Counted from the first letter of the stretch, positions 32,725-44,544 are shown. The stretch is DNA of 64,000 bases from Mesostigma viride (GCA_009746045.1 RPFO01000448.1:3268049-3332048), one strand, 5' to 3'. Made by a program: numbers and translations. Notes: generated by a model from the letters alone, not told the origin.

Positions 32725-35700
32725 AAAGGAACTTAGGTAATGCAACGAGGGAGGGAAGCTAAGCAAGGGAGGGGAGGAAAGCTACTAAGGGAGAGGGAGG
32801 AAAGCTACGGGCATTAAGCTATGGGATATGAAAGGGGAGGGGAAGGAAGCTAAAGGAACTTAGGTAATGCAAGGAAGGAGGGAAGCTAAGAAAGTGAGGG
32901 GAGGAAAGCTACTAAGGGAGAGGGAGGAAAGGGAAGGGCATTAAGCTATGGGATATGGGAGGGGAGGGGAAGGAAGCTAAAGGAACTTAGGTAATGCAAG
33001 GAAGGAGGGAAGCTAAGAAAGGGAAGGGGAGGAAAGTTACTAAGGGAGAGGGAGGAAAGGGGAGGGAAGCTAAGATGGGAGGGGAGGGGAAGGAAGCTAA
33101 AGGAACTTCGGTAATGCAAGGAAGCCCCCAAGCTAAGAAAGGGAAGGGGAGGAAAGCTACTTAGAAGGGAGAGGGAGGAAAGGGGAGGGAAGCTAAGGGA
33201 TGGGAGGGGAGAGGAAGGAAGCTAAAGGAACTTAGGTAATGCAAGGAAGGAGGGAAACTAAGAAAGGGAAGGGGAGGAAAGCTACTAAGGGAGAGGGAGG
33301 AAAGGGAAGGGCATTAAGCTATGGGATATGGGAGGGAAGGGGAAGGAAGCTAAAGGAACTTAGGTAATGCAAGGAAGGAGGGAAGCTAAGAAAGGGAAGG
33401 GGAGGAAAGTTACTAAGGGAGAGGGAGGAAAGGGGAGGGAAGCTAAGATGGGAGGGGAGGGGAAGGAAGCTAAAGGAACTTCGGTAATGCAAGGAAGCCC
33501 CCAAGCTAAGAAAGGGAAGGGGAGGAAAGCTACTTAGAAGGGAGAGGGAGGAAAGGGGAGGGAAGCTAAGGGATGGGAGGGGAGAGGAAGGAAGCTAAAG
33601 GAACTTAGGTAATGCAAGGAAGGAGGGAAACTAAGAAAGGGAAGGGGAGGAAAGCTACTAAGGGAGAGGGACGAAAGGGAAGGGCATTAAGCTATGGGAT
33701 ATGGGAGGGGAGGGGAAGGAAGCTAAAGGAACTTAGGTAATGCAAGGAAGGAGGGAAGCTAAGAAAGGGAAGGGGAGGAAAGTTACTAAGGGAGAGGGAG
33801 GAAAGGGGAGGGAAGCTAAGATGGGAGGGGAGGGGAAGGAAGCTAAAGGAACTTCGGTAATGCAAGGAAGCCCCCAAGCTAAGAAAGGGAAGGGGAGGAA
33901 AGCTACTTAGAAGGGAGAGGGAGGAAAGGGGAGGGAAGCTAAGGGATGGGAGGGGAGAGGAAGGAAGCTAAAGGAACTTAGGTAATGCAAGGAAGGAGGG
34001 AAACTAAGAAAGGGAAGGGGAGGAAAGCTACTAAGGGAGAGGGACGAAAGGGGAGGGAAGCTCAGGGATGGGAGGGGAGAGGAAGGAAGCTAAAGGAACT
34101 TAGGTAATGCAAGGAAGGAGGGAAACTAAGAAAGGGAAGGGGAGGAAAGCTACTAAGGGAGAGGGAGGAAAGGGAAGGGCATTAAGCTATGGGATATGGG
34201 AGGGAAGGGGAAGGAAGCTAAAGGAACTTCGGTAATGCAAGGAAGGAGGGAAGCTAAGAAAGGGAAGGGGAGGAAAGTTACTAAGGGAGAGGGAGGAAAG
34301 GGGAGGGAAGCTAAGATGGGAGGGGAGGGGAAGGAAGCTAAAGGAACTTCGGTAATGCAAGGAAGCCCCCAAGCTAAGAAAGGGAAGGGGAGGAAAGCTA
34401 CTTAGAAGGGAGAGGGAGGAAAGGGGAGGGAAGCTAAGGGATGGGAGGGGAGAGGAAGGAAGCTAAAGGAACTTAGGTAATGCAAGGAAGGAGGGAAACT
34501 AAGAAAGGGAAGGGGAGGAAAGCTACTAAGGGAGAGGGACGAAAGGGAAGGGCATTAAGCTATGGGATATGGGAGGGGAGGGGAAGGAAGCTAAAGGAAC
34601 TTAGGTAATGCAAGGAAGGAGGGAAGCTAAGAAAGGGAAGGGGAGGAAAGTTACTAAGGGAGAGGGAGGAAAGGGGAGGGAAGCTAAGATGGGAGGGGAG
34701 GGGAAGGAAGCTAAAGGAACTTCGGTAATGCAAGGAAGCCCCCAAGCTAAGAAAGGGAAGGGGAGGAAAGCTACTTAGAAGGGAGAGGGAGGAAAGGGGA
34801 GGGAAGCTAAGGGATGGGAGGGGAGAGGAAGGAAGCTAAAGGAACTTAGGTAATGCAAGGAAGGAGGGAAACTAAGAAAGGGAAGGGGAGGAAAGCTACT
34901 AAGGGAGAGGGACGAAAGGGGAGGGAAGCTCAGGGATGGGAGGGGAGGGGAAGGAAGCTAAAGGATCTTAGGTGCTGCAAGGAAGGAGGGAAGCTAAGAA
35001 AGGGAAGGGGAGGAAAGCTACTAAGGGAGAGGGACGAAAGGGGAGGGCATTAAGCTATGGGACATGGGAGGGGAGGGGAAGGAAGCTAAAGGAACTTAGG
35101 TAATGCAAGGAAGGAGGTAAGCTAACAAAGGGAAGGGGAGGAAAGCTACTTAGAAGGGAGAGGGACGAAAGGGGAGGGAAGCTCAGGGATGGGAGGGGAG
35201 AGGAAGGAAGCTAAAGGAACTTAGGTAATGCAACGAGGGAGGGAAGCTAAGCAAGGGAGGGGAGGAAAGCTACAAAGGGAGAGGGAGGAAAGGGAAGGGC
35301 ATTAAGCTATGGGATATGGGAGGGGAGGGGAAGGAAGCTAAAGGAACTTAGGTAATGCAAGGAAGGAGGGAAGCTAAGAAAGGGAAGGGGAGGAAAGTTA
35401 CTAAGGGAGAGGGAGGAAAGGGGAGGGAAGCTAAGATGGGAGGGGAGGGGAAGGAAGCTAAAGGAACTTCGGTAATGCAAGGAAGCCCCCAAGCTAAGAA
35501 AGGGAAGGGGAGGAAAGCTACTTAGAAGGGAGAGGGAGGAAAGGGGAGGGAAGCTAAGGGATGGGAGGGGAGAGGAAGGAAGCTAAAGGAACTTAGGTAA
35601 TGCAAGGAAGGAGGGAAACTAAGAAAGGGAAGGGGAGGAAAGCTACTAAGGGAGAGGGACGAAAGGGGAGGGAAGCTCAGGGATGGGAGGGGAGGGGAAG

Positions 35701-36150
35701 GAAGCTAAAGGATCTTAGGTGCTGCAAGGAAGGAGGGAAGCTAAGAAAGGGAAGGGGAGGAAAGCTACTAAGGGAGAGGGACGAAAGGGGAGGGCATTAA
35801 GCTATGGGACATGGGAGGGGAGGGGAAGGAAGCTAAAGGAACTTAGGTAATGCAAGGAAGGAGGTAAGCTAACAAAGGGAAGGGGAGGAAAGCTACTTAG
35901 AAGGGAGAGGGACGAAAGGGGAGGGAAGCTCAGGGATGGGAGGGGAGAGGAAGGAAGCTAAAGGAACTTAGGTAATGCAACGAGGGAGGGAAGCTAAGCA
36001 AGGGAGGGGAGGAAAGCTACAAAGGGAGAGGGAGGAAAGGGAAGGGCATTAAGCTATGGGATATGGGAGGGGAGGGGAAGGAAGCCATAGGAACTTAAGT
36101 AATGCAAGGAAGGAGGGAAGCTAAGAAGGGAGGGGAGGGGAGGGAAGCTA
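32725..36150. repeat. Purine-rich minisatellite with a 373-bp higher-order repeat
   Basis: Tandem GGGAGGAAAGCTA, AGGAACTTAGGTAATGCAAG and GAAGGAGGGAAGCTAAG units show strong purine/pyrimidine strand bias. Landmark segments recur at 32946, 33319, 33692 and 34187, 34560, a 373-bp period. A longer block of about 747 bp repeats near 34853 and 35600. Repeated 61-residue minus-strand ORFs here are artefacts of the array. Confidence 0.95.
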
Positions 36151-36154
36151 GCGG

Positions 36155-37190
36155 CCCACATGCATCTCTCCCTCGACAAGGAACAAGCGCATGCACCCAC
36201 CCACCCCACATGCACCCCTCCCTTTACAAGAAACAAGCATGTGGGCCCACCTACTGCAATGCATCCCTCCCTTGATAAAGAACACACACATGCACCCACC
36301 CACCGCGCATGCATCCCTCCCTTGACAAGGAAGAAGCATGTGCACCCACCCCACCTGCGTCCCTCCCTTGACAAGGAACAATTTCATGCACCCACCCACC
36401 CACATGCATCTCTACCTTGACAAGGAACAAGAGCATGCACCTACCCACCGGGCATGCATCCCTCCCTTGACAAGGAACAAGCATGTGTACCCACCCACCC
36501 CACATGCATCCCTCCCTTTACAAGAAACAAGCACGTGAACCCACCTCATGCACAAGCATCCCTCCCTTGATAAGGAACAAGCACGTGCACCCACCCACCC
36601 CACATGCACCCCTCCCTTTACAAGAAACAAGCATGTGGGCCCACCTACTGCAATGCATCCCTCCCTTGATAAAGAACACACACATGCACCCACCCACCGT
36701 GCATGCATCCCTCCCTTGACAAGGAAGAAGCATGTGCACCCACCCACCCCACCTGCGTCCCTCCCTTGACAAGGAACAAGCGCATGCAGCCACCCACCCC
36801 ACATGCAGTCCTCCCTTTACAAGAAACAAGCACGTGCACCCACCTACTGCACATGCACCCCTCCCTTGACAAGGAACAAGCGCGTGCACCCACCCACCCC
36901 ACATGCATCCCTCGACAAGGAACAAGCGCGTGCACTCACCCACCCCACATGCATCCCTCCTTTGACAAGGAAAAAGCACGTGCAACCACCCACCCCACGT
37001 GCATCCCTCCCTTGACAAGGAACAAGCACGTGCACTCACCCACCCCACATGCATCCCTCCTTTGACAGGAAAAAGCACTTGCACTCACCCACCCCACATG
37101 CATCCCTCCCTTGACAGGGAAAAAGTGCGTTCACCCACCCACCCACACGCATTCCTCTCTTGACAACGAACAAGCACGTGAACCTACCTA
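36155..37190. repeat. Minisatellite of about 55-62 bp inside the CACTA element
   Basis: About seventeen copies of a unit with CATGCATCCCTCCCTTGACA, AGGAACAAGC and GTGCACCCACCCACCCCA. Long ORFs on both strands are shadows of this array. Confidence 0.93.
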
Positions 37191-37974
37191 CCCACTAGCA
37201 TGGCACGAAGGCATACCATACAATAGCATGGCGTTGCCAAAGCGAAAAAAGAGATCTCGGTGGGGAGAAATTGCCCAGCAAAACTGACAACCATGCAAGG
37301 CAAAAAACTTGAATAACTTACGGTGGACATCGGCACATAATGAGTAGCCCAGATGTGCCGGGTGTAGAGTAAACGAGGCCGAAAATGTCGTGTAACTCAA
37401 AGGCATCTTTAGTAGCCTGTCAAGCGACGGGAACGAGTGGAAACCTGAAGAATGGCAAAAGACATTAAGTCGACTGCCATACATAAAAGATAGAGAATCA
37501 GTAGTACACAGCTCCCCTCATGGAGCAGTAAGCAAATGAGCGATGATTAACAAAGTGTGAGACAGATAGCCGATGCGACTCCTTGCGACTAAACGTGGCA
37601 TGCATATGCGGGCGCTGATTAGGAACATTGGCTTACTTTGTTTAGCGTAATGCGATTGCAGTAGCTTCGTGAAATGCCGCATGCGCACGATGTCACGAAA
37701 TTTAAATTTCCTTTAGGAACAAAGACGAACAAATTGATGTAGCTGGCTAAGGACTACGCCATGGTAGGCTAGCTGTATCGGAGAGAGCGCTGTAGATGGC
37801 TGGAAAAATGATAACTCAATCATGCTAAACTGCGGCTCCAAAGGCTTGTCCTAGTGCGCCTTTGGCTTTCTTCTTCTTCAGGCGCAATAAGCCCGCGATT
37901 CTTTTTTAGTCCAAATATTCTTTCACCACTACTGACCGGCTGGCGACTGCAAATCGGCATGGCCGGCTAATTAT
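37191..37974. other. Anonymous sequence inside the CACTA element
   Basis: No gene, long ORF or clear repeat was recognised in these 780 bp. A CA-to-CG mixed composition unlike the flanking arrays suggests residual single-copy sequence. Confidence 0.4.
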
Positions 37975-38524
37975 GAGGCAAGCGTTGCAAGGGCAGACGC
38001 TTGTGATCGTTGATAAATTCGAAAAATCGTTCTCGCCCGGCGCGGCGGTTCACAACTCCCCACCTGCAAACTCGACTAGCACAGGTACGGGGGCGTTCCT
38101 GAAACCAGTCCCGTACACGCAACCGTTCTATCCGGCCCTCGGCAAATATAGAATCTCTGCTGCACTTCCGCGGCGTGGGACACAACAACAACAACAACAA
38201 CTTCCGCGGCGTGGGATTCAACTAACTAACTAACTAACTTCCGCGGCGTGGGAACCAACAACAAGAACAAGAACAAGAACAAGAACAAGAACAACACGCA
38301 ACCGCTCTGTGCCGTACCTAGAACGGGACGAGTACAAGACCGTATCGGCCAGTATAGATTCTCTGCTGCCCATGTGCGGCGTGGGACACAACAACAACAA
38401 CAACAACAACAAGACCCTAACCGGGGACTGTTTCGGTTACGGCCCCGTACTAGGCTCGGTTCGGTGTACGCGGCGTGTACGTAGCGTGACATTAATTCTA
38501 GTGGACGCCAAGTGGACGTAAAAA
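37975..38524 (+). mobile_element. Clustered retroelement 3' ends with variable tails
   Basis: CCGCGGCGTGGGA occurs three times in 90 bp, each followed by a different short tandem repeat: (AAC)n at about 38180, (AACT)n at about 38220 and (AAGAAC)n at about 38260. A fourth, GTGCGGCGTGGGACAC(AAC)n, is at about 38380. A common 3' terminus with changing simple-repeat tails is typical of LINE or SINE insertion. The same GCGGCGTGGGACAC(AAC)n end occurs at 63530. Confidence 0.5.
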
Positions 38525-38976
38525 ATGGCCTGTAAGGCATACGACACAAAGTATACTTGCCGTAAATGTTACGGCCCGTATACTTTGTGTCGTTTACGGT
38601 AGTAAATTTACTGCAGCATACGACACAAAGTATACGGGCCGTAAAGTTTACGGCCCGTATACTTTTTGTCGTATACTAAAGTAAAATTTACTAAAGTATA
38701 CGACAAAAAGTATACGGTAGTAATTTTTACGGCCCGTATACTTTTTTTCGTATACTAAAGTAAACTTTACTAAAGTATACGACAAAAAGTATACGGGCCG
38801 TAAAGTTTACTAAAGTATACGACAAAAAGTATACGGGCCGTAAACTTTACGGCCCGTATACTTTTTGTCGTATATTGAAGTAAAGTTTACGTAACGTATA
38901 CGGAGCCCGTATACGTTTACGGGCCGTATACGGGGCCCGTATACGTGTACGGGCCGTAAGTTTATAGTATAGTGAG

Positions 38977-40092
38977 GTCGCCACCCTTGAGAAGAATGAC
39001 GTTCGTACCCATGTAACCACCACGGAATTTCCGCAACAGGTCCTGGAATGCGTGCTCCGCCTCCTTAGGAGTATTTGCGAAATTGGACTCCGCCCCACCC
39101 TCGCACATCATTGCCCGAACCTCTCCCCACCCGCCATCCGGCCCCCTGAGAAACGACTTTAACCCCTTAAAGTAGTGGTTCCCATCCACCACCGCGTACC
39201 GGAGAACCAGATACGGTACCGGTACCCGTTCCTCAAAAAATTTCGGATCGTAGGACTTCATCGCAGTATTGCACAGCAGGTTGAAAACTTGCCGACTGCC
39301 CTCGATCTCCTGAGGCAAAACTGCTTCCACCTCGTCCACCCTGGCGTAGGTACGCCACTCAAGTCCTCTCGCGAGGAAAGAGGTGGTGGACTCCGTGTTA
39401 ATCCACACGTCGACTTCAGTATCCGAAAGGGGCCGGAAGTACCTGGACCCCACATCCTCCGCGTCAATCTTGGCGCCGTGGTGATGCTTCAGCCACTTGA
39501 CGAAATCCGGCATGCACAAGATTTGCTTGTCGAAAAGGTCAGGTTGAGATTCGGCAAGCGCCTGGAAAGGGAACTGCCAGACCGGGACAACAACCTTGAA
39601 GTGCAAGGCGTTGTCCCGCGCATTGAGGAGAATGTGGCCGTTCTCCTTAATGGTTTCAAGGTTTAAACGCCGCTGCCTCAAAGCCTCTGGCAAAATAAGC
39701 GCGTTGACCGTCTGGATCCGCATACTGAAACATCCGGTCTGCTTAAAATCGGCCGGCCGAATCCAACGCGTTTCCCTGAGAGTATTGGCCTTCCGGATGT
39801 TCTGGTCCCTGACCTCCTTGTTCGAGTCGACCTTTTTCGAAGGCTTCCAGCTTTCAATGATAGGGTCGGTGTCCGGGTTCCCACTGCTCGTGAGCACCCC
39901 CTCCTTAAAAAGCTTGTTGAGTGACCGGAGCAGCTCAAGAAAGGGGGAGAACTCGGGCCAGTTTGGCAGGTCATCGACGTCCGCCATCCGCCTACTCGAG
40001 CAGTACTTGACCATATCCTTCACCAGCGCGAACACGGCGTCATGACCAGGTAACTTCTTCTCCACCGTGGCGTCTTCGTCCCCCCCGTCATC
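38977..40092 (-). CDS. Exon 7 (5' part) of the long gene, up to the CACTA insertion
   Basis: The exon starts after a TTACTTCAG acceptor and is open for about 370 codons of non-repetitive sequence. It includes acidic DDGGDEDATVEKK, then a globular block with WKPSKKVDSNKEVRDQN and FKVVVPVWQFPFQAL. The apparent stop at 38962 lies inside the CACTA element. With the element and one AG target copy removed, the frame continues for 17 codons at 31783-31733 to a GTAAGC donor. Confidence 0.75.
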
Positions 40093-40281
40093 CTGAAGTA
40101 AAAAATCGAAAAGGACCGCAGGATTTGCTCAAGTCAGTAATCTTTAGGCCGACCACGACATCCTGTTCAGGGACGAACAAAGTTCTGTTGGAATAGTACC
40201 TTACTGACACTAAACACAAAGTCCCGCAGCCGGTCAGCGTCTACCCGCAGCGAGAGGTCTAAATTTTCACAACAATCGTAC

Positions 40282-40824
40282 CTGTCCAGTTTTCTGCTGC
40301 TTCTTGGCCTCCTTAGCCTTCTCCTTCTCCGCCTTCTTCGCCTCCTTCTCCGCCGCCTTCGCCTCCGCGTTCTTCTTACTGTTGGCCTTTGCCACCGCAT
40401 TCAGCGCCCTTTTTCCCTCAGCGGCCCGACGACGAAAATCAGCCTTCATGAATTTCTCGATCTTGTCAACCTTTGCCTCTGAGTACTCCTTAGGCTGCCA
40501 CTTGAAATTCTTGGTGGCTTTCGACTTCACCAGATTTGCGAATTCATATGCCAATTCACTCTTAAAGGTAGCGTCACCCAACACCTCCGTATCGAAATCG
40601 GCATCGACTTCCGCCTCAAGTCGTGTCAGGTACTTGCGAAACTCGGACCCCGCAGGTCCCTCCGAATCGACGCCATCGGGCGGAGACTTAAGCATGATCA
40701 GGCCAACAGCAATAATATGATCCTTCGCAACCTTCTTGCGGGAATCCAGCTTTTCCCTTTCATGCTCAGTCAATGGAGGCTTCGCCGCCTTCCCCCCCGC
40801 AGTACCCCCAGCGACAGCCCCCGC
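40282..40824 (-). CDS. Exon 6 of the long gene: Ala/Lys/Glu-rich segment
   Basis: It covers 181 codons between an ATGCAG acceptor and a GTACGA donor, phase 0 on both sides. The first part has an EHEREKLDSRKKVAKDHI-like helical region. The last 50 residues are almost only A, K and E, a likely single helix or coiled coil. No enzyme motif is seen. Confidence 0.7.
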
Positions 40825-41266
40825 CTGCATTACAAAAAAAAACGAACAAGAAGGGACTTGACCTCAGTTCGATTGTTGCACCATCGTCTCTCTGCGGAGA
40901 TACCCCTCAGCACGAAAAAAATCACACGAACTCGCGGCGGATGAACGTACCTGCACAGCCACTTCTCCCTCAGCGTCTCCCCCATCCTCATCTCCTCCAG
41001 CGTTTTCATCCCCCCCATCCTCATCTCCTCCAGCGTTTTCTTCCTCTCCGGCAGCGCCTGCTGAGGCCAAACCCCCCGCCTGTCAACACCGAATACGACA
41101 GCTCATTGGAAATCAAAATTAGTCGATATTTGTATATTTCGCATAATGCGCTCACTAAAACTTCAGGCGAAATGCAGACATCCGGATATCGTTTAATGCT
41201 TACCATTTCCATCTCGAGTCCAGACCAAATACCAGCACTGTCAACAGCCATCGCCGCAGCCGCCCC

Positions 41267-41403
41267 CTGAAAAAAGACAACAGATTGGTTGGGGGCACCG
41301 TTGAAATTAGCCGAACATGTCAGTCTCAATAAAAGGGTGAGGGTCTACCTGCAGCTAGACCCCATGTAAGATGCTCGTGGAAACTCGACGGACAAGCACC
41401 CAC
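41267..41403 (-). other. Intron of the long gene with palindromic motif
   Basis: The intron between exons 3 and 4 contains GGGTCTACCTGCAGCTAGAC at about 41340. Small exons 41466-41404 and 41266-41204 on either side are 63 nt each and phase 0. Confidence 0.6.
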
Positions 41404-41573
41404 CTTATCAACCAAGTCTGACAAATTAGGTAAATCCTCCGATACGTCCCCTGGCATGGAGCCCCCCTGCATGATATGACAGGACAAACCATGAAGGTTG
41501 GTCAGCATATAGAGCCCTATTCAGGGAATGGAAACAACCCAAATCGATAAACGATATCGGCAAGTTAACGTAC

Positions 41574-42623
41574 CGAAACGTAGAACTTCCACCTCCTCAA
41601 AATCTTCCCCAAAGGCCATATCGGCACTTGATGGGCTCTCTCCTTTTCCAGTTGCCGCCTCAATTCCGCCTCGAAGAACAACTCGAGGGACTGCCAATGG
41701 CCTCCCGCCTCTAAATCAGACCACTCCGTGTCTGTCTTGGTTCGGATACTCTGGAGACAATCAACCAACGAGATTTGATCCAACCATTCCTGGACGACTT
41801 CCCGGTATGGCTTATATGTCTGAATAACATGGAAGTCCTCCCGGTGCCGGAAACTTTGGATCACCTGTCCAGCCCAATCCAAAAAGAAAGCGACCGCTTC
41901 CCGCGAAAGGCTGGCGTCCGGGCTGACAAGAAAGTCAGTCCGCCACTTAACAAAAGATTGCAGTAAGTGGTCTCTTGCCATGTCCAAATGCGCGATCACT
42001 TCATGTGCGCGCTCCTCCAATCCTCCTACGTCATTCATTCTTCCCGGCACAATTACGATATAGTCACTGTTGGACGTGTCAACAAATCCTTGCCTGACAA
42101 TATCAAACACTTCATCTTCCGACAGTGAAGCCCTCGAATCCGCTCTCATATCTCCAGTCATGAGTTTAAAGAGCTGATGCAACGCAGTGGTTTTCAAGGT
42201 TTCCATATAGGAAGCCTCGATGCATGTGAAGCCAATGTGGACCTCGAACTTTTCAACCTCATCAAAGAGCGTCGACCATATTAAAGCACGACGGGGAAAG
42301 TAACGTCCGACATCCTCCTTCAGATTAAGGATGCACGACTGCGCGATCTTCAAAACCTCATACATGTCGTCACCAACGACCCTCTTCCCATGAATGGCTC
42401 GCTGTGTGGCTTCGAACAATGCAAGACGGCCCAGGCGGTCGTTCTTCCAAATTATGTCTGCCGACTCCGGACGGTCCACGACGACACCGGACTTCTCTGC
42501 AAACGCTATCTCGGCCGAAAGAAAGCGGATCAAGCCTCTCAAGCCCTTTTCGGCTTTACGACTCACCCCAGACTCAGACTCAGCCTGAGCCAGGTACTGT
42601 TTCAGAATGGCCAGCGTGTCGGG
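41574..42623 (-). CDS. Exon 2 of the long gene: 350-residue globular block
   Basis: CTGCAG acceptor at 42624-42629 and GTACGT donor at 41573. The 350 codons are open throughout and non-repetitive, mixed helical in composition (for example LRGLIRFLSAEIAFAEKSG). No family is recognised. It probably belongs with the exons upstream and downstream, since the 3' junction is phase 0 and the following small exons continue in phase 0. Confidence 0.7.
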
Positions 42624-42810
42624 CTGCAGACAACAAGAGTAAAAAAAAGGCCACACATCGTCGTCGTCAACAACCTTAACTCCTAGGTCAACGTCTCTCC
42701 GCAGCTAGACCCTTACGATCAATGTATGACATAAAATCCCACCCTTTCTACGATACACACACGCCGTTCAAGCCATCTGAAAAATGTACGTCTCACATTA
42801 ATAAACATAC

Positions 42811-44003
42811 CTGATAATCGACTGAAAATCCTTCGTGAAGAAGGGGTGGGCTCCCGTTCTCGTCCTTCTCCCCCTCAACTGCCTTCGCAGCCTCCTCCCC
42901 TTCCTCGCAGCCTCCTCCTCCATCTTCCTCGCGGCCTCTTCCGCCTTCATCCTCTCCTGTCGCATCTGCAAAAAAAGAGCGGCCTCCTCCGCAAGAATTC
43001 CCTTCGCTGCCGCCTCCGTCTTCTTCTTCGCCTCCTCCTTCTGCTTCGCCACCAGGATCCTGTGCTCCTTCTCCTGGGCAGCCTTTTTCTCCTTGTACTC
43101 CCTCTCCTCCTCCTCCCTCTCCGCCTTCTCCAGCCTCTCCTTCTCCTCCCTCTCCACCCTCTCCCTCTCCGCCTTCTCGATGGCCTCCCTCTCCGCCTTC
43201 TCCTTCTCCTTGTCCTTCTTGTCGAGAGCCGCGTATTCGTCAGCAAAGCTTGCGGCCATTGCTAACAAATCGGACAACCGCTTCTGACGCGACTCCCGAA
43301 CCGGCGATTCCGGGTCTTCAGGCCTCCCGTTAGTCTGATCGCGCTCGTCCTCCTCAACAAGCTCACTGATAGACTTCCTCAGCTTCCTGAGCTCTTTGGT
43401 GCGGTCGTCTTCCTCTACCCACTCGGCCGCAGGCTTACGCTTAGAACTGGAATGCTTGGGGGACGGCGAGCGGGACGCAGCAGCGGGGGACTTGGGTGGC
43501 GGCGAGCGGGACTTGGGGGAAGCAGAGCGGGACGGCGAGCGGGTCGCAGTTGCGGGGTTCTTGGTTGACGGCGAGGGGGACTTGCGAGAAGGAGAGCGGG
43601 ACGCGGTAGCGGGGGGAACTTTGGGCGGAGAGGGGGACTTGCGGTTCGGCGAACGGGTCGCAGTTGCGGGGGACTTGGGGGACTTGCGGGGCGGCGAGCG
43701 GGACGCAGTAGCTCCGGCCGACTTGGGGGGCGGCGATGGAGACTTACGGGGCGGAGAGCGGGACGGAGCGCGAGACGCAGCAGCGAGAGAGGTGGGGGGT
43801 ATAATTCTGTCCAACTCGCTGGGGGGCAAGTTGGACTTGGAGGGCGAGGGGGACTCGGTGGGGGGGGACCTCGCAAGATCTTTTACGGGACCGAACTGCA
43901 ACGAAGGAAACTCCTCCGTTGCCGTTCGGTCCGGCGAGGTGTTCGCCGTCATCTTGGGTGAAACGGGAGTGGCCTTGACAGAATCGGAATAGGAGGACGA
44001 CAT
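42811..44003 (-). CDS. Exon 1 of the long gene: RS-like region and coiled coil
   Basis: This exon gives 397 codons after an acceptor-like CTGCAG at 44004-44009. Residues 60-200 are built from repeats of the type SRSPxRKSPSPP, like RS domains of splicing factors, though such low-complexity sequence arises easily. Residues 265-385 are almost entirely K, E, R and A and should form a long coiled coil. The donor GTATGT follows at 42810. It ends in phase 2 while the next recognised exon begins in phase 0, so a small exon or an indel is missing. Confidence 0.7.
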
Positions 44004-44009
44004 CTGCAG

Positions 44010-44544
44010 AACAATATCAAAAAAGCAAGTTTCACAAATGTCATTCAGAATCTGAATCGCCGGCAGAAAAACGATGGGGAGGGTCTCGCTGCAGCTAGAC
44101 CCTTTCGTGGATTCTAAAAGGGACATTTAGTTTAATGCAAAACTTTGGCGTCTCGCTGCAGCGAGACCCTCACTTCAAGCAAAAACAAATCATTTTTAGG
44201 GTGAGCGTAAACAAGCAACCTCCCATCATGCAAACATAAAAAAGTATACATTCCTTGGGGTCTCGCTGCAGCGAGACCCTAACGTCAAACAAAAACAAAT
44301 AATTTTTAGGGTGAGCGAAGAAAGCCCCCTCCCATCTTGCAAACATTAAAAGTCGACATTCGTAGGGGTCTCGCTGCAGCGAGACCCTAACACCGATACA
44401 AAAACAAATCATTTTAAGGGTGAGAAAAGAAAGACCCCCCATCATGAAAACATGAAAAATTGACATTCCTTGGGGTCTCGCTGCAGCGAGACCCTAACGT
44501 CAATACAAAAACAAAATTCCGAGGGTCTACCCGCAGCGAGACCC
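44010..44544. promoter_or_regulatory. Seven palindromic motif copies upstream of the long gene
   Basis: GGTCTCGCTGCAGCGAGACC or close variants start at 44081, 44149, 44258, 44366, 44473 and 44523. From 44149 to 44494 they sit in tandem units of about 107-109 bp that also contain ACAAATCATTTTTAGGGTGA. The cluster lies in the spacer between the two divergent genes and directly precedes the minus-strand gene. It could be a regulatory or transposase-binding region; that role is inferred from position and symmetry only. Confidence 0.5.

Larger units (their letters stand above)
31784..38974. mobile_element. 7.2-kb non-autonomous CACTA (EnSpm)-type element
   Basis: Left CACTATACTATAAA and right TTTATAGTATAGTG are inverted termini, followed inward by TTACGGCCCGTACACGTATA on each side. 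Both subterminal regions (31784-32150 and 38525-38974) are packed with direct and inverted copies of TTTACGG, CCGTATAC and GTATACTTTTT motifs, like the subterminal arrays of CACTA elements. The flanks share AG (31782-31783 and 38975-38976), a 2-bp target duplication. Excision with one AG restores an open frame. The interior is satellites and retroelement pieces with no transposase. Confidence 0.85.
26591..44003 (-). pseudogene. Very long gene of the giant element, broken by two transposons
   Basis: Exons on the minus strand: 44003-42811, 42623-41574, 41466-41404, 41266-41204, 41079-40951, 40824-40282, 40092-38977 joined across the CACTA element to 31783-31733, 31477-30649 joined across the piggyBac-like element to 28944-27249, and 27187-26591. 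Internal junctions from 41574 to 31477 are all phase 0. The product, about 2400 residues, has no recognised enzyme domain. In order: an RS-like Ser/Pro/Arg region (repeated SRSPxRKSPSP), a Lys/Glu coiled coil, a globular helical block, acidic linkers, an Ala/Lys/Glu segment, a globular block (exon 7), more globular sequence, then acidic and Lys-rich stretches with three QVPKKQLR repeats. An acceptor directly before the ATG at 44003 implies a 5' UTR exon upstream. Problems: frames change near 31260, 28771 and 27640, and phases disagree at 42811/42623 and 27249/27187. Function unknown. Confidence 0.7.

Noticed and set aside
38962-38976. Genuine C-terminus of a protein ending in GGDLTIL
   Set aside because: The last three residues and the stop are encoded by the CACTA terminus. 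Excision restores the upstream frame.
42811-44003. Identification of the RS-rich exon as a splicing factor
   Set aside because: No RRM or other splicing-factor domain follows. Ser/Arg/Pro repeats alone are low complexity, and the exon belongs to a transposon-borne gene.
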